This document shows positions 50,739 to 61,594 of a stretch of DNA of 64,000 bases, in pieces. Made by a program: the position numbers and the translations under genes. Below the pieces are notes generated by a model that was not told where the DNA came from, ran no database searches, and was given only the letters and a program-made list of their open reading frames with translations. Source of the stretch: Luteimonas sp. S4-F44 (GTDB lineage: Bacteria; Pseudomonadota; Gammaproteobacteria; Xanthomonadales; Xanthomonadaceae); assembly GCF_022637415.1 (NCBI RefSeq), contig NZ_CP093340.1, positions 434,001-498,000 of the forward strand, in the 5' to 3' direction. Position 1 is the first letter of the stretch. Every line of letters begins with the position of its first letter.

Positions 50739-51860
50739 TCAGTGCGCCGGTGTGCGCGGCGCATCGTCGGGCGCATCGCCTGCGGCCGCGGTATCCACCG
50801 AGACCACCACCGACATGCCGGGGCGCAGGCGTTCGGCCAGTGGCTGATCGCGGTCGATCGCGATGCGCACGGGAATGCGCTGGGCGATCTTGACGAAGTT
50901 GCCGGTCGCATTGTCCGCAGGCAGCACGCTGAACTCCGAGCCGGTTGCCGGCGAGATGCGTTCGACGTGCCCGGTGAGCTGCGCGCCGCCGAGGGCGTCG
51001 ACGGTGAAGGTCGCCGGCTGTCCGACGCGCATGTCGGTCATCTGCGTTTCCTTCATGTTCGCCACGACCCAGATGTCGGCCGGCACCAGTGCCATCAATT
51101 GCGTCCCGGCATTGACCAGCGCGCCCTGGCGCACAGTGACCTGGCCGAGCAGACCGTCCTCGGGGGCGACGATGCGGGTGTTGTCGAGGTCGATCTTCGC
51201 CAGCCGCACCGCGGCCTCGGCGCTGGCGACCGCCGCCTCCAGGCTGTCGCGATTGACGTCGACGCTGCGCGCGTCCTGCTCGGAGATCTGCAGGGCCGCG
51301 CGGGCCTGGGCGGCAGAGGCGCGGGCCTGCGCGCTGTTGGCACGCGCGAGATCGCGATCGTGCGCGGAGATCAGCTTCTGCTCGGCCAATTGTTCGAGTC
51401 GGCGCTGGTCGATGGTGGCGACCTCGGCCTGCGCGCGCGTGGCCGCGATGTCGGCGGCGCTGCGTGCGATGCCGGCTTCGGCGCTGCGCCTGGACTGCGT
51501 GGCGTTGGCCAGCGCGGCCTGCTGCACCCGCAGATTGGCCTGGGCCTGTTCGTAACGCTGACGGTAGATGCGGTCATCGATCGTCACCAGCAATTGGCCA
51601 CGGGTGACCGCTTCGAAGTCCTGCACGGCGACGTGGGTCACATAGCCTGTGACCTGCGGCGCGATCAGCGTCACCCGGCCACGCACCATCGCGTTCTCGG
51701 TGCTCTGCACGCTGCTGCCGAACGGCGGCAGACGCCAGGCGTAGAGCACCACCAGGATGCCGGCGAGTGCGACGCCGACGAAGGCCGCGATCTGCACTGC
51801 CCGCCATCGGCGCGACGGCGCAGCGGGTTGTTCGGGAGGCGTGGGGGCAGGGGTACTCAT
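50739..51860 (-). CDS. EmrA-like membrane fusion protein
   Basis: A 373-residue HlyD-type adaptor of a multidrug efflux system. One N-terminal membrane anchor (VQIAAFVGVALAGILVVLYAW), a lipoyl/barrel-sandwich half (RVTLIAPQVTGYVTHVAVQD), a long alpha-hairpin (residues about 105-230), the second half (NTRIVAPEDGLLGQVTVRQG) and a beta-barrel domain (KETQMTDMRVGQPATF). It starts with a 4-bp overlap of the exporter stop, a classic EmrAB arrangement except that here the exporter precedes the adaptor. Confidence 0.93.
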   Translation of the reverse strand: MSTPAPTPPEQPAAPSRRWRAVQIAAFVGVALAGILVVLYAWRLPPFGSSVQSTENAMVRGRVTLIAPQVTGYVTHVAVQDFEAVTRGQLLVTIDDRIYRQRYEQAQANLRVQQAALANATQSRRSAEAGIARSAADIAATRAQAEVATIDQRRLEQLAEQKLISAHDRDLARANSAQARASAAQARAALQISEQDARSVDVNRDSLEAAVASAEAAVRLAKIDLDNTRIVAPEDGLLGQVTVRQGALVNAGTQLMALVPADIWVVANMKETQMTDMRVGQPATFTVDALGGAQLTGHVERISPATGSEFSVLPADNATGNFVKIAQRIPVRIAIDRDQPLAERLRPGMSVVVSVDTAAAGDAPDDAPRTPAH

Positions 51861-53449
51861 GCGGTGTCCGGTGTTGCGGGAACGGGGGGTGCGGGCGCGC
51901 GCAGGCGCGCCCACGCCCGGGAAGCGATGATCCACATCAACGTGCAGAACGCGATGAAGGCGATCAGCAGGAACACGTCGTTGTAGGCCAGCACATTGGC
52001 TTCGCGGCTGGCCGCCGCACCGAGCGCGCGCAGCGCGAGCGCGTCGCGCAGCGCCGGGTCGGCGACAGTCGGCGCGTAGCTCTGGGCAGTCGCATGCACG
52101 CGCGCGGCGACCTGGGGATCGAGCAGGCTCAAGTGCTCGTTGAGCACGCTGGAATGGAACTTCTCGCGCATGGTCTGGAACGTGCCCAGCACGGCCGAGC
52201 CGAGCAGGCCGCCGAGGTTCTGGGTCATGCCGAACAGCACGACGAAGCTGATCAGGTTGCGCGGCTGGCTGATCACCGGGCCGATACCGGCGATCAGCAT
52301 CGGGCCAAGGAAGAAGGTGCTGCCGAACGCCAGCAGGAACTGGCTCAGATACATCTGCTCGGGCCGGGTGGCATTGGTCGCCTGCGCGTCCATCAGTGCG
52401 CCGGTCATCATCAACATCAGCGACAGCAGCACCGGTTGCCAGGTCTTGGCTGGATTGATCGTCGCCGCGCTGGCGGCCAGCCCGGCGATGCTGCCGGCCA
52501 GCACAATCATGAACAACGTGTGCATCTGCGCGTTGCCCAAGCCCAGCGCTTGCAGAAAGCCGACCGCGCCGGTGGCCTGCTCCGACAGCACGATGCGGAT
52601 CAGCACGATGGCCAGGGCCAGCCGCAGCATCGAGGCGGTCGCCAGCCAGCGCGTATTGAGCAGCGGACGCGCGCGGAAATGCTCGATCGCAATAGCGGCG
52701 GTCACCAGCGCGACCGAAGCCGCGAGCGCCCAGCCCAGCCACGCAGTCTCGGTCCACCAGGCGATGCGGCCCTGCGCCAACACCGCGGTCAGCAGCGCGA
52801 CCCCCGGTGCGAACAGGCCGAAGGTGAGGAAATCCAGCGGTTCGAAGGCTTTGTGTCGGTCGCCCGGGGGCAATTTGAGCAGCAGCACGCAGCCCAGCGC
52901 CAGCAGCGCCAGGCCCAGTTCGAACAGATACAGGCCGCGCCACTCGCCGAACTGGAGCAGGTCGGTCGAGAACACCCGCGCCAGCGGCAGCGCCAACTGT
53001 CCGATGCCCAATCCCAGCACCAGGCCGCGCAGCCGGTGCTTCTGTGGGAAGGCCTGCAGCATGTAGTACAGGCCGAGCGTGTTGAGCGCAGCGCCGGCGA
53101 TGCCGTGGCCGGCGCGGACTGCGATCGCCGACCCCAGATCGTTGACGAACAGATGCGCCAGCGTGATCAACGCGTATAGCACCAGGAACGCTTCGGTGAA
53201 CAGCCGCAGGCCGAACTGCTGCCTGAACTTCACCAGCAGGATGTTCATCGATACGTTGGTCATCACGTACGCCGCTGGCAGCCAGGCGACCTGCGCGGCG
53301 TAAGCGCCGAGTGCGCCCTGCAGGTCGAGCAGGTTGGCGGTGACAAGCGCATTGCCCAGGCCGCCGGTGATCGCGATCACGAAGCCCACCACGCCGTAAG
53401 CGATGCGCCGCCGGGTGGGGTGCAGGGGCGTCGATGGCGACCCCGGCAT
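51857..53449 (-). CDS. EmrB-like MFS exporter (DHA2 family)
   Basis: A 530-residue exporter with about 14 transmembrane helices. It resembles EmrB/QacA-type pumps, though the canonical helix motifs are variant: VTANLLDLQGALGAYAAQVA, AYVMTNVSMNILLVKFRQQF, RAGHGIAGAALNTLGLYYML. The start ATG at 53449 (MPGSPSTPL) is the first methionine with membrane-protein context; the open frame extends 330 bp upstream over a gene-poor region. It is coupled by ATGA overlap to the EmrA-like gene and probably expels hydrophobic compounds across both membranes. Confidence 0.88.
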   Translation of the reverse strand: MPGSPSTPLHPTRRRIAYGVVGFVIAITGGLGNALVTANLLDLQGALGAYAAQVAWLPAAYVMTNVSMNILLVKFRQQFGLRLFTEAFLVLYALITLAHLFVNDLGSAIAVRAGHGIAGAALNTLGLYYMLQAFPQKHRLRGLVLGLGIGQLALPLARVFSTDLLQFGEWRGLYLFELGLALLALGCVLLLKLPPGDRHKAFEPLDFLTFGLFAPGVALLTAVLAQGRIAWWTETAWLGWALAASVALVTAAIAIEHFRARPLLNTRWLATASMLRLALAIVLIRIVLSEQATGAVGFLQALGLGNAQMHTLFMIVLAGSIAGLAASAATINPAKTWQPVLLSLMLMMTGALMDAQATNATRPEQMYLSQFLLAFGSTFFLGPMLIAGIGPVISQPRNLISFVVLFGMTQNLGGLLGSAVLGTFQTMREKFHSSVLNEHLSLLDPQVAARVHATAQSYAPTVADPALRDALALRALGAAASREANVLAYNDVFLLIAFIAFCTLMWIIASRAWARLRAPAPPVPATPDTA

Positions 53450-53706
53450 TATCGGCCGTTCGTGCGGCGCCCACGCACGCGGTGCGTAGCGGTCCGCACC
53501 GGGCGATCGCGGTACGGAGGACGGAGCAGGCGGTGGAACGCGCGGCATGGCGCGCAGTCTGGAGGCGCACCCGGCATGCCCGCAAGGCGCCGCGCGCACC
53601 GGAGCGTTGCGCGCGGCATGGCGCATGCTGCGTGTGATGGCCGCGTCGACGCCGTGTCGATCGCGGCGACAGACAATGGCGTCTCCGTTTCGCAAGAGCA
53701 TTCGCG

Positions 53707-54885
53707 ATGTCCGTTGTCCGCCCTCTCGTGCTTGCCTGCGTCGCGCTGCTGGCCGCGTGCGCGGAACCGGCGCCGCCGGCAACGCCCGATACCGCCGTCA
53801 CGGCGTCGGCCCCCTCTACCGTGCCGGCGACCGCCGTGCACGATGCGGACACGACGGCGGGCGCCGCGCGCAGCGCAGTCGCGCCGCTGTATCGGCAACT
53901 GCACGACTTCACCGTGGCCTGCGACAACGGCCTGGCCTGCGAGGCGATCGGCGTGAACGACGGAGCGTTCGGTCTGGTGCTGCGGCTGTCGCGCGCGCCG
54001 GGCGGCGACGGTGCGCAACGGCTGCAGTTGGGCACGGCGGACGGCACGCCCGAGCCTGCGTCGCTACGGCTCGACGGCGTGGCGGTACCGGAGTTGGCCG
54101 TGCTGCCGTGGCGTCGCGATGATGACCGCGCTGCGCTGACGCTCGACGTCCCTGCCGACATCTCGGCGTTCATCGCGCGGGTCGGTAACGGCGCTCGGCT
54201 GTCGGCCGGTAGCGGCGAGGACGCCCCGGCGTTGTCGCTGTCGGGCCTGCGCGCGGCATTGCTGCTGATCGACGAGCACCAGCAGCGATTGGACACGCCC
54301 AGCGCCTGGGCACGCCCCGGCGAGCGCGATTCGGCGGCTGTGCCCGGCGCGCCGGCGCTGCCGAGGGTGCATGCAGCGCCGCCGCCACCGGCGTTGTCGC
54401 TGCAAGACGCCACACGGCTGACCGTCGCAGTCCGCATGCAGGCGGCCGATGCGCTGCGCGAGGCCGATTGCGCCTCGCCGGGCGAGGGGGTCGACATGCG
54501 CAGCCAGGACGCGGCGTATCCGCTCGATGCCGAGCACGCCCTGGTGTTCGTCGCGTGCCTGAGCGGCGCCTACCAGACCTCGAGCCTGGCGTTCCGTGCC
54601 GTGCGCGACGGCAGCGGCGCGGCGCGCATCGTGCCGCCCGGCCCGCCAGGGCTCGATGGCACCAGCTCGGGCTTCGCGCTGCTGACCAACGCCGACTACG
54701 CGCCGGACACCGCCACGCTGTCGCATTTCGCCAAGGGGCGCGGGCTCGCGGATTGCGGCGAAGCGGCGCAGTGGCGCTACGACGGGCAGGCATTCCAATT
54801 GGCGCATTACGCCGAACTGCGCCGCTGCGGCGGCGCGGCGCCCGGCGATTTCCCGACCCTGTGGCGCACCGAGACGGCGCGCTGA
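53707..54885 (+). CDS. DUF1176 domain lipoprotein
   Basis: A 392-residue exported lipoprotein. Lipobox LLAAC at residues 14-18, then a Thr/Ala/Pro-rich linker. The DUF1176 pattern is recognised by YRQLHDFTVACDNGLACEAI near residue 65 and a second unit with ACLSGAYQTSSLAFRAVRDG and DYAPDTATLSHFAKGRGLADC. The function is unknown. Divergent from the EmrAB genes, convergent with the deaminase. Confidence 0.86.
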   Translation: MSVVRPLVLACVALLAACAEPAPPATPDTAVTASAPSTVPATAVHDADTTAGAARSAVAPLYRQLHDFTVACDNGLACEAIGVNDGAFGLVLRLSRAPGGDGAQRLQLGTADGTPEPASLRLDGVAVPELAVLPWRRDDDRAALTLDVPADISAFIARVGNGARLSAGSGEDAPALSLSGLRAALLLIDEHQQRLDTPSAWARPGERDSAAVPGAPALPRVHAAPPPPALSLQDATRLTVAVRMQAADALREADCASPGEGVDMRSQDAAYPLDAEHALVFVACLSGAYQTSSLAFRAVRDGSGAARIVPPGPPGLDGTSSGFALLTNADYAPDTATLSHFAKGRGLADCGEAAQWRYDGQAFQLAHYAELRRCGGAAPGDFPTLWRTETAR

Positions 54886-54909
54886 GCGCGCCGTTGTCGC
54901 GGGACTGCG

Positions 54910-55365
54910 TCAGTCCTCGCCGATATCCTCGTTCCAGACCTGCGGGTGCTGGGCGATGAAGCCGCCGAGCAGGTCGATGCAGTCCTGGCTGTGCAGGTCG
55001 ATCACCTCCACGCCGTGCTCGCGCAGCCAGTCGATGCCGCCGCGGAAGGTCTGCGACTCGCCGACGACGACCGTGCCGATGCCGAACTGGCGGACCAGGC
55101 CGCTGCAGTACCAGCACGGCGCCAGCGTGGTCACCATGATCGTGTCGCGGTAGCTGCGCTGGCGGCCGGCCTTGCGGAAAGCGTCGGTCTCGCCGTGCAC
55201 CGACGGGTCGTCTTCCTGCACGCGGCGATTGTGGCCGCAGCCCAGTAGCCGGCCATCACGGTGGTAGAGCGCCGCGCCGATCGGGATGCCGCCCTCGGCC
55301 AGGCCCTGGCGGGCTTCGGCGATGGCGGTGTCGAGCAGGGCACGGTAGTCGGGCGTGGCGATCAT
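54910..55365 (-). CDS. cytosine deaminase, Fcy1-like
   Basis: A 151-residue zinc-dependent deaminase. It has the cytidine-deaminase motifs HGETDAF (catalytic Glu) and [10 protein letters not shown] (PCxxC zinc ligands), and an overall pattern ([20 protein letters not shown], a [16 protein letters not shown] loop, terminal [10 protein letters not shown]) very close to the yeast cytosine deaminase type rather than tRNA-adenosine or guanine deaminases. It should convert cytosine to uracil for salvage. The start at 55365 is chosen from family alignment; the upstream open frame is not coding. Confidence 0.9.
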   Translation of the reverse strand: MIATPDYRALLDTAIAEARQGLAEGGIPIGAALYHRDGRLLGCGHNRRVQEDDPSVHGETDAFRKAGRQRSYRDTIMVTTLAPCWYCSGLVRQFGIGTVVVGESQTFRGGIDWLREHGVEVIDLHSQDCIDLLGGFIAQHPQVWNEDIGED

Positions 55366-55504
55366 GCGGCGGTCGTGGCAGCGCGGGGCCTGCAGTCTGA
55401 CGTGCCTGTGCGATACGGTCGAGCGAGGCTGGCGATCGCGGCAAATTCTTAACACTCGCGTGGCAGAATTCGCGCTCCTCCTCACGCGCGATGCAAGAAC
55501 ACCT

Positions 55505-57049
55505 ATGGAATGGCTGGCCGACCCGACGATTTGGATGGGTCTGGCGACCCTGGTGGTCCTCGAGATCATCCTGGGCATCGACAACCTGGTGTTCATCGCC
55601 ATCCTCGCCGACAAGCTGCCACCCGAGCAGCGCGACCGCGCGCGGATCATCGGCCTGACCCTGGCGCTGCTGATGCGCCTGGTGCTGCTGGCGTTGCTGG
55701 CGTGGATCATGAGGCTGACCGCGCCGCTGTTCACGGTCTGGGGCAACCCGTTCTCCGGACGCGACCTGATCCTGCTCGTCGGTGGACTGTTCCTGCTGTT
55801 CAAGGCGACGATGGAGCTGCACGAGCGGCTCGAGGGCCGGGAGCACGACAATGGCGGCAAGAAGGCCTACGCCGCGTTCGGCGTCGTGGTCGCGCAGATC
55901 GTCGTGCTCGATGCGGTGTTCTCGCTCGACTCGGTGATCACCGCGGTCGGCATGGTCGAGCACCTGGGCGTGATGTATGCCGCGGTGATCATCGCGATGG
56001 CGGTGATGATGCTGGCCAGCAAGCCGCTGACGCGCTTCGTCAGCCGCCATCCGACGGTCGTCGTGCTGTGCCTGGGCTTCTTGCTGATGATCGGCTTCAG
56101 CCTCGTCGCCGAAGGCCTGGGCTTCAAGATCCCGAAGGGCTACCTGTACGCGGCGATCGTGTTCTCGATCCTGATCGAGGCGTTCAACCAGTGGTCGCGC
56201 TACAACCGCGAGCGCCATGTGCGCCAGCTGCCGTTCCGTCAGCGCACCGCCGACGCGGTGCTGCGCCTGCTCGGCGCGCGCCCGGACACGGCGAGCGAGG
56301 GCGTCAGCGAGCCGGCCGAGCAGGCGCCCGATGGCGAGCGCCTGGAGGCGGCCGAGCACGACATGATCCGCAGCGTGCTGACCCTGGCCGAGCGGCCGGT
56401 GTCGAGCGTGATGACGGTGCGCGGCGACATCGAGTGGATCGACGCCACGCGCGGTCTTGAACACGCGACGGAACGGTTGGTGCAGTCGCCGCACACCCGC
56501 CTGCCGGTCTGCGACGGTGAGCTCGACCGCCTGTTGGGTGTCGTGCAGAGCAGCGATCTGCTGTCGAGCGTGCTGCAGGGGCGGGCGTTGAACGTGACCG
56601 AGTTCGTCCGCGAGCCGCTGGTCGTGCCCGAGGGCACGTCGACACTACGCGTGCTCGAGCAGATTCGCGCCCACCCGATCCCGATCGCGATCGTCGTCGA
56701 CGAGTACGGCAGTATCGAAGGCATGGTCACCGCGAACGACCTGCTGGCCACGATCGCCGGCGACCTGGCCGACACCCAGGACGCCGACTACGGCGCGGTG
56801 CGGGGTGAGGACGGCGCGTGGCTGGTCGACGGCTCGATGTCGATGCAGGATCTGGCGCTGGCGACCGGTCTGAGCCTGCCGACCAGCCCGACCTACGTGA
56901 CCCTGTCCGGGTTGGTGGTCCATGCGCTCGACCGGATGCCGGCCGAAGGCGACGAGGTGACCATCGACGGCCACGTCCTGCGGGTCGATTCGTTGGAGCG
57001 GCGGCGGGTCGGGCGCCTGCGGATCGCGCCGGCCCCGAATGAGGGATAA
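55505..57049 (+). CDS. TerC-type membrane protein with CBS and CorC domains
   Basis: A 514-residue protein. Residues 1-230 are a seven-helix TerC domain with the metal-binding signatures [10 protein letters not shown] and DAVFSLDSV. Two CBS domains follow (about 300-420: [33 protein letters not shown]), then a C-terminal CorC/HlyC transporter-associated domain ([37 protein letters not shown]). Members are implicated in metal ion (Mn2+, tellurite) homeostasis. ATG 55505 is used, 139 bp from the divergent deaminase. Confidence 0.93.
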   Translation: MEWLADPTIWMGLATLVVLEIILGIDNLVFIAILADKLPPEQRDRARIIGLTLALLMRLVLLALLAWIMRLTAPLFTVWGNPFSGRDLILLVGGLFLLFKATMELHERLEGREHDNGGKKAYAAFGVVVAQIVVLDAVFSLDSVITAVGMVEHLGVMYAAVIIAMAVMMLASKPLTRFVSRHPTVVVLCLGFLLMIGFSLVAEGLGFKIPKGYLYAAIVFSILIEAFNQWSRYNRERHVRQLPFRQRTADAVLRLLGARPDTASEGVSEPAEQAPDGERLEAAEHDMIRSVLTLAERPVSSVMTVRGDIEWIDATRGLEHATERLVQSPHTRLPVCDGELDRLLGVVQSSDLLSSVLQGRALNVTEFVREPLVVPEGTSTLRVLEQIRAHPIPIAIVVDEYGSIEGMVTANDLLATIAGDLADTQDADYGAVRGEDGAWLVDGSMSMQDLALATGLSLPTSPTYVTLSGLVVHALDRMPAEGDEVTIDGHVLRVDSLERRRVGRLRIAPAPNEG

Positions 57050-57056
57050 TCGGCCC

Positions 57057-57818
57057 ATGAGCGACGAATCCTCCAGACCCGGCACCACCCATTTCGGCTT
57101 CCGCGACGTCCCCACCGGCGAGAAGCAGAAGCTGGTCGGCCAGGTGTTCTCCTCGGTCGCAGGCAATTACGACCTGATGAACGACCTGATGAGCCTGGGC
57201 ATCCATCGGGTGTGGAAGCGCTATTTCGTTGCGACCGCGCAGGTGCGCCGCGGTGACCGCGTGCTCGACCTGGCCGGCGGCACCGGCGACATCGCGGCCC
57301 TGCTCAAGAGCCGGGTCGGCGAATCGGGCGAACTGGTGCTCGGCGACATCAATGCCGCGATGCTGCGGACCGGACGCGACCGCATGACCGATCGCGGGCA
57401 GGTGCGCGGCTTCGAGTACGTGCAGTGCAACGCTGAGACGCTGCCGTTCCCCGACAACAGCTTCGATCTGGTCACGATCGCCTTCGGGCTGCGCAACGTG
57501 ACCGACAAGGACGCAGCGCTGCGCGAGATGCATCGTGTGCTGCGCGTCGGCGGCCAGGCGCGCGTGCTGGAGTTCTCCCAGGTCAAGCCCGAGTGGTTCC
57601 GGCCGCTCTACGACTTCCACTCGTTCCAGGTGCTGCCGCGGCTGGGGCGGTTGTTCGCCGGCGACGCGGACAGCTACCGCTACCTGGCCGAGTCGATCCG
57701 CAAGCATCCGCCGCAGGACGCGCTCAAGTCGATGATGGATGCGGCCGGTTTCGTGCGTTGCCGCTACCGCAACCTGTCGGCCGGCATCGTCGCGATCCAC
57801 GACGGCTTCAAGGCCTGA
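57057..57818 (+). CDS. ubiE: ubiquinone/menaquinone C-methyltransferase UbiE
   Basis: A 253-residue SAM-dependent methyltransferase that methylates the benzoquinol ring in ubiquinone synthesis. Motif I is VLDLAGGTGDIAALL; other conserved parts are FSSVAGNYDLMNDLMSLGIHR, FDLVTIAFGLRNVTDKDAAL and the DFHSFQVLPRLGRLFAGDAD segment. The start at 57057 lies 7 bp after the TerC stop, so it is likely co-transcribed. No ubiB or ubiJ follows, unlike E. coli; the next gene is on the other strand. Confidence 0.97.
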   Translation: MSDESSRPGTTHFGFRDVPTGEKQKLVGQVFSSVAGNYDLMNDLMSLGIHRVWKRYFVATAQVRRGDRVLDLAGGTGDIAALLKSRVGESGELVLGDINAAMLRTGRDRMTDRGQVRGFEYVQCNAETLPFPDNSFDLVTIAFGLRNVTDKDAALREMHRVLRVGGQARVLEFSQVKPEWFRPLYDFHSFQVLPRLGRLFAGDADSYRYLAESIRKHPPQDALKSMMDAAGFVRCRYRNLSAGIVAIHDGFKA

Positions 57819-57912
57819 CGCCCGACGGCCGGCCGTGCGCCGGCCCGGGATCGCGCATTACGGGCGCGCATCAAGCAACCTGCTTGAGCGCGGCACGCCT
57901 TGCAGCGGTGCC

Positions 57913-58608
57913 TCAGAACAGCGTGGGCGCGACCTCGATGGCGCCCCGTCGCGATGCGAGCCGGTCGGCCAACCGGGTCGGCTCGGGCAGCCGGTAACCA
58001 CGCAGGCAGCGCAGCGTCCAGTCCAGCGCGCCGTCGACCGAGACCCGGTGACCTGGCGAGATGATCAGCGGATTGCAACGTGTGCGGCTGCGCAGCGCCC
58101 AGCCGATGTGCGCGCCGCGGTCGCGCAGCGGCGATCGGTCGCCGGGGGCATCACCGGGCCGCTCGAACTGGCCGGCCAGGCGCTTTTTCGCCACGCCGAT
58201 GCTGGCGACGCCCGTGGCCACGCCGAAGTGCGCCGCAATGCCCAGGCGCCGCGGATGCGCGATGCCTTGGCCGTCCACGAACACCAGGTCGGGCGCCTGC
58301 GACAGCCGCGCGAGCGCGGCCAGCAGCGCCGGCAGCTCGCGAAAGCTCAGCAGCCCGGGCACATAGGGCATACGGGTCGGCAGGCGGGCGATATGGGTCT
58401 CGACCGGCTGCAGCGACTGCGCATCGAGCAGCACCACCGCGGCGCGGGTGATCTCGCCGGCGTCCTCGAACCCGACGTCGAAGCCGGCGAGCCAGCGGAT
58501 ACGCGCCGGCAGCCGGTCCTCGAGCACGACCTGCGCGGCCAGGCGCGATTGCAGGGCGCGCGCCTGGGCGGGGCTGCCGTCCCAATCGTCGAAGGGGGCC
58601 TCGTTCAT
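57913..58608 (-). CDS. nfi: endonuclease V
   Basis: A 231-residue repair nuclease that nicks DNA 3' to deaminated adenine (inosine). Active-site aspartate in [11 protein letters not shown], glutamate in [12 protein letters not shown], the [15 protein letters not shown] motif, and lysine in GVAKKRL match the family. The start at 58608 (MNEAPFDD) is chosen from family length. It fits with ung as a deamination-repair gene, although the two are far apart. Convergent with ubiE, divergent from the M1 peptidase. Confidence 0.95.
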   Translation of the reverse strand: MNEAPFDDWDGSPAQARALQSRLAAQVVLEDRLPARIRWLAGFDVGFEDAGEITRAAVVLLDAQSLQPVETHIARLPTRMPYVPGLLSFRELPALLAALARLSQAPDLVFVDGQGIAHPRRLGIAAHFGVATGVASIGVAKKRLAGQFERPGDAPGDRSPLRDRGAHIGWALRSRTRCNPLIISPGHRVSVDGALDWTLRCLRGYRLPEPTRLADRLASRRGAIEVAPTLF

Positions 58609-58709
58609 CCGCGTAAGCTGCAACGCATCCGGTCGCCGGGACGTGCACGGCAGGTGGCGCGGGGCGACGGAGTAGACTGCGCATCGGTTCTTCCGCCGCG
58701 AGACGTTCC

Positions 58710-60704
58710 GTGATCCGAATTCCCCCGTTCCGTTTCCCGCAGCTGGCCTCCGTGCTGCTGCTGTCCCTGTCGGCCCTGGTGATCGGCGGCTGCAAGCCTG
58801 AAGCCGGCACCGCACCCGCACCGCCGGCCAGCGAAAAGCCGCCGGCCGAGTCGGCCGACCGCGACGAACACTCCTACGCCGAACCCGACAAGGTCGTCAC
58901 CGAGGATCTGGCGCTGGACCTGGCGCTCGACTTCGACGCCCGCACCATCGCCGGCACCGCGACCTACACACTGCAGTGGAAGGACCCGGCGGCGACCGAA
59001 CTGGTGCTCGACACGCGCGCGTTGACGATCGACAAGGTCGAAGGCGAGGCCGGCGGGCAGTGGCAGCCGCTGCAGTACGCGCTCGCCGATGCCGACGCCA
59101 CCCTCGGCAGCAAGCTGACGATCCAGGCCCCGGACCGCAATGCCCGGATCCGCGTGACCTACACCACCTCGCCCGACGCCTCGGGCCTGCAGTGGCTGAC
59201 GCCGGAGATGACCGAGGGCAAGAAGCTGCCCTTCATGTTCAGCCAGTCGCAGCAGATCCATGCCCGCTCGTGGGTGCCGCTGCAGGACACGCCGGCGATC
59301 CGCTACACCTATAGCGCGCACGTGACCTCGCGTCCGGACGTGATGGTGCTGATGAGCGCGGACAATGACCCGGCCGCGCAGCGCGACGGCGACTACACGT
59401 TCAAGATGCCGCAGAAGATCCCGTCCTACCTGATGGCGATCGCCGCCGGCGACCTGGTGTTCAAGCCGATCTCCGAGCGCAGCGGCATTTGGGCCGAGCC
59501 TGCGACGATCGACCGCGCGGTCGCCGAGTTCGCCGACACCGAGAAGATGATCGCCACCACCGAGCAGCTCTACGGGCCCTATCGCTGGGAGCGCTACGAC
59601 CTGCTGATCCTGCCGCCGTCGTTCCCCTACGGCGGCATGGAGAACCCGCGCCTGTCGTTCATCACCCCGACCGTCATCGTCGGCGACAAGTCGCTGGTCT
59701 CGCTGGTCGCCCACGAGCTCGCGCACAGCTGGTCGGGCAACCTGGTGACTTTCGCCAGCGCCAAGCACGGCTGGCTCAACGAGGGCTTCACCAGCTACGT
59801 GGAGAACCGCATCGTCGAATCGGTCTACGGCAAGGAGACCAGCGACATGGAGTTCGTGATCGCCCGCAACGCGCTCAAGGAGAGCATCGTCTCGATGCCC
59901 GAGCCGGTGCAGGCGCTGGCCGTCAAGCCGGGCACGCTGCTCGACGCCGACGATGCACTGAGCGCGGTCGCCTACGACAAGGGCGCCTGGTTCCTGCAGT
60001 TCCTCGAGCAGCGCTTCGGCCGCGAGCCGTTCGATGCGTTCCTGCGCGGGTACTTCGATCATTTCGCGTTCCAGAGCATCACCACCGAGCAGTTCCTCGC
60101 GTACGCGAAGGAGCACCTGTTCGACAAGTATCCCGGCACGGTCACCGACGCCGAGATCCAGGAGTGGGTCTACGGCCCGGGCATTCCCGCCTCGGCGCCG
60201 CAGGTGATGTCGCGCAACTTCGGCATCGTCGACTCCGCGCGGCTGGCCTGGCTGGGCAGTGCGCAGCTGCCGCCGCGCCAGATCACCGATGCCTGGTCGA
60301 CGCAGGAGTGGCTGCACTTCCTCGACAGCCTGCCGGCGACGCTGACCCACGAGCAGATGGCCCAGCTCGACGGCGCCTACCACTTCACCGGTACCGGCAA
60401 CGGCGAGATCGCGATGCGCTGGTATCCGCTGGCCGTGCGTAGCGGCTACACCGAAGCGAACGCAGCGCTGTCCGAGTTCACCGCACGCGTCGGCCGTCGA
60501 AAGCTGATCATGCCGATCTATGACGCGCTGGTGCAGACCGAGTCCGGCCTGGCGTTGGCCAAGGAGATCTTCGCCAAGGCGCGTCCGGGCTATCACCCGA
60601 TCACGACCGGCTCGGTGGAGAAGGTGATCGCCGAGGCCAAGCCGGCGCCGGCTGTCGATCCGGCCGTGGCGCCCGTCGACGAGGCCGCCCCTGCGACCCA
60701 CTGA
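58710..60704 (+). CDS. M1-family aminopeptidase lipoprotein
   Basis: A 664-residue lipoprotein. The start is GTG 58710; lipobox IGGC at about residues 25-28. After a Pro/Ala/Glu-rich linker, the M1 fold follows: a beta-saddle ([20 protein letters not shown]), the substrate motif PYGGMENP, the zinc site [14 protein letters not shown] with NEGFTSYVE, and a helical C-terminal domain like that of leukotriene A4 hydrolase. It should trim N-terminal residues from peptides in the periplasm. Possibly co-regulated with nothing nearby; it is flanked by divergent nfi and ended by an intrinsic terminator. Confidence 0.93.
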   Translation: MIRIPPFRFPQLASVLLLSLSALVIGGCKPEAGTAPAPPASEKPPAESADRDEHSYAEPDKVVTEDLALDLALDFDARTIAGTATYTLQWKDPAATELVLDTRALTIDKVEGEAGGQWQPLQYALADADATLGSKLTIQAPDRNARIRVTYTTSPDASGLQWLTPEMTEGKKLPFMFSQSQQIHARSWVPLQDTPAIRYTYSAHVTSRPDVMVLMSADNDPAAQRDGDYTFKMPQKIPSYLMAIAAGDLVFKPISERSGIWAEPATIDRAVAEFADTEKMIATTEQLYGPYRWERYDLLILPPSFPYGGMENPRLSFITPTVIVGDKSLVSLVAHELAHSWSGNLVTFASAKHGWLNEGFTSYVENRIVESVYGKETSDMEFVIARNALKESIVSMPEPVQALAVKPGTLLDADDALSAVAYDKGAWFLQFLEQRFGREPFDAFLRGYFDHFAFQSITTEQFLAYAKEHLFDKYPGTVTDAEIQEWVYGPGIPASAPQVMSRNFGIVDSARLAWLGSAQLPPRQITDAWSTQEWLHFLDSLPATLTHEQMAQLDGAYHFTGTGNGEIAMRWYPLAVRSGYTEANAALSEFTARVGRRKLIMPIYDALVQTESGLALAKEIFAKARPGYHPITTGSVEKVIAEAKPAPAVDPAVAPVDEAAPATH

Positions 60705-60723
60705 CGGCCCGCGCCGTCCCACG

Positions 60724-60753
60724 CGGCCGCCTTCGGGCGGCCGTCTGCGTTTT
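60724..60753 (+). terminator. intrinsic terminator of the M1 peptidase gene
   Basis: CGGCCGCC/GGCGGCCG with a TTCG loop (60724-60743) is followed by TCTGCGTTTT. It lies 19 bp beyond the stop. Confidence 0.8.
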
Positions 60754-60825
60754 GGGCGGGTGCGGACGCCTGTTACGCTGATGCAGTGCGCGCCGTCGCG
60801 CCCTTCGACACTCGAGAGCCTGCCC

Positions 60826-61560
60826 ATGCCTGCCGTTGCCCGCCCGTTCGCTGCCGCCCTGTTCGTCGCGTCGCTGGCGCTTGCCGGTTGCCAGGATCGC
60901 GAGGCGCAGGCCGCCGCGCAGGCCCAGGCGCAGGCGCAGGCCGACGAGCAGCAGGCGGCCGCCGGCGAGCGCGACTTCGAGGCCGCCGTCGCCGCCGAGA
61001 ACTGGGCGCTGGCCAAGGCCCAGGCCGACGTGCTGCTGTCACGCTACCCCCAGACCGAGGCCGCCGGCCGCGTGCGCGCGAAGTTCGACGAGGTCCGCAG
61101 TCGCGGCGACGCGGTGCGCGAGCAAGCGCGGACCGCCGCGCTATGGAGCTATGACACCCGGCCTGCGGATGGCGGGCAGCAGGTGTCGGCAGCGATCTAT
61201 GCACGCGAGCCGGTCGATGTCGACGGCAGCGGCGCCAAGCCCGTGCGGCTGATCTTCCGCGACCATCCGTCGTGGGGGCGCAGCAGCTACCTCGTGCTGG
61301 AAGCGGGGGATTTCGACTGCTATCCCAGCTGCCGGGTCGAGGTCGCGGTGGACGACGCCGCGCCGCGCCGCATGGCGGCCAACCGGCCGCAGACCGACGA
61401 GGCGATCGCGATGTTCATCGACGATGAGAAGGCGCTGTGGCGTCTGCTCGATGGCGCGAAGACGCTCTCGATCGCGTTTCCGGTCAAGGCCGGCGGCACC
61501 CGCACCGCGGTGTTCGAAGTCGCCGGGCTCGATCGGGCGCGGATGCCGGGCTGGCAGTGA
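60826..61560 (+). CDS. putative lipoprotein, unknown family
   Basis: A 244-residue protein with a lipoprotein signal ending in LALAGC (about residue 20), preceded by GAGAG. An Ala/Gln-rich coiled segment follows (EAQAAAQAQAQAQADEQQAA), then a soluble domain with RLIFRDHPSWGRSSYLVLEA and a two-cysteine pair FDCYPSCRVEVAVDDAA. I do not recognise the family. An in-frame ATG at 60781 lies upstream but lacks signal character. A small membrane-protein gene follows. Confidence 0.75.
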   Translation: MPAVARPFAAALFVASLALAGCQDREAQAAAQAQAQAQADEQQAAAGERDFEAAVAAENWALAKAQADVLLSRYPQTEAAGRVRAKFDEVRSRGDAVREQARTAALWSYDTRPADGGQQVSAAIYAREPVDVDGSGAKPVRLIFRDHPSWGRSSYLVLEAGDFDCYPSCRVEVAVDDAAPRRMAANRPQTDEAIAMFIDDEKALWRLLDGAKTLSIAFPVKAGGTRTAVFEVAGLDRARMPGWQ

Positions 61561-61594
61561 GCCTGCGCTGCAAGACGCGAGGACATCCTCGCTG

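Noticed and set aside
58605..61016. 803-codon minus-strand open frame opposite the M1 peptidase
   Set aside because: Antisense shadow with no recognisable domain; the plus-strand peptidase has complete zinc motifs.
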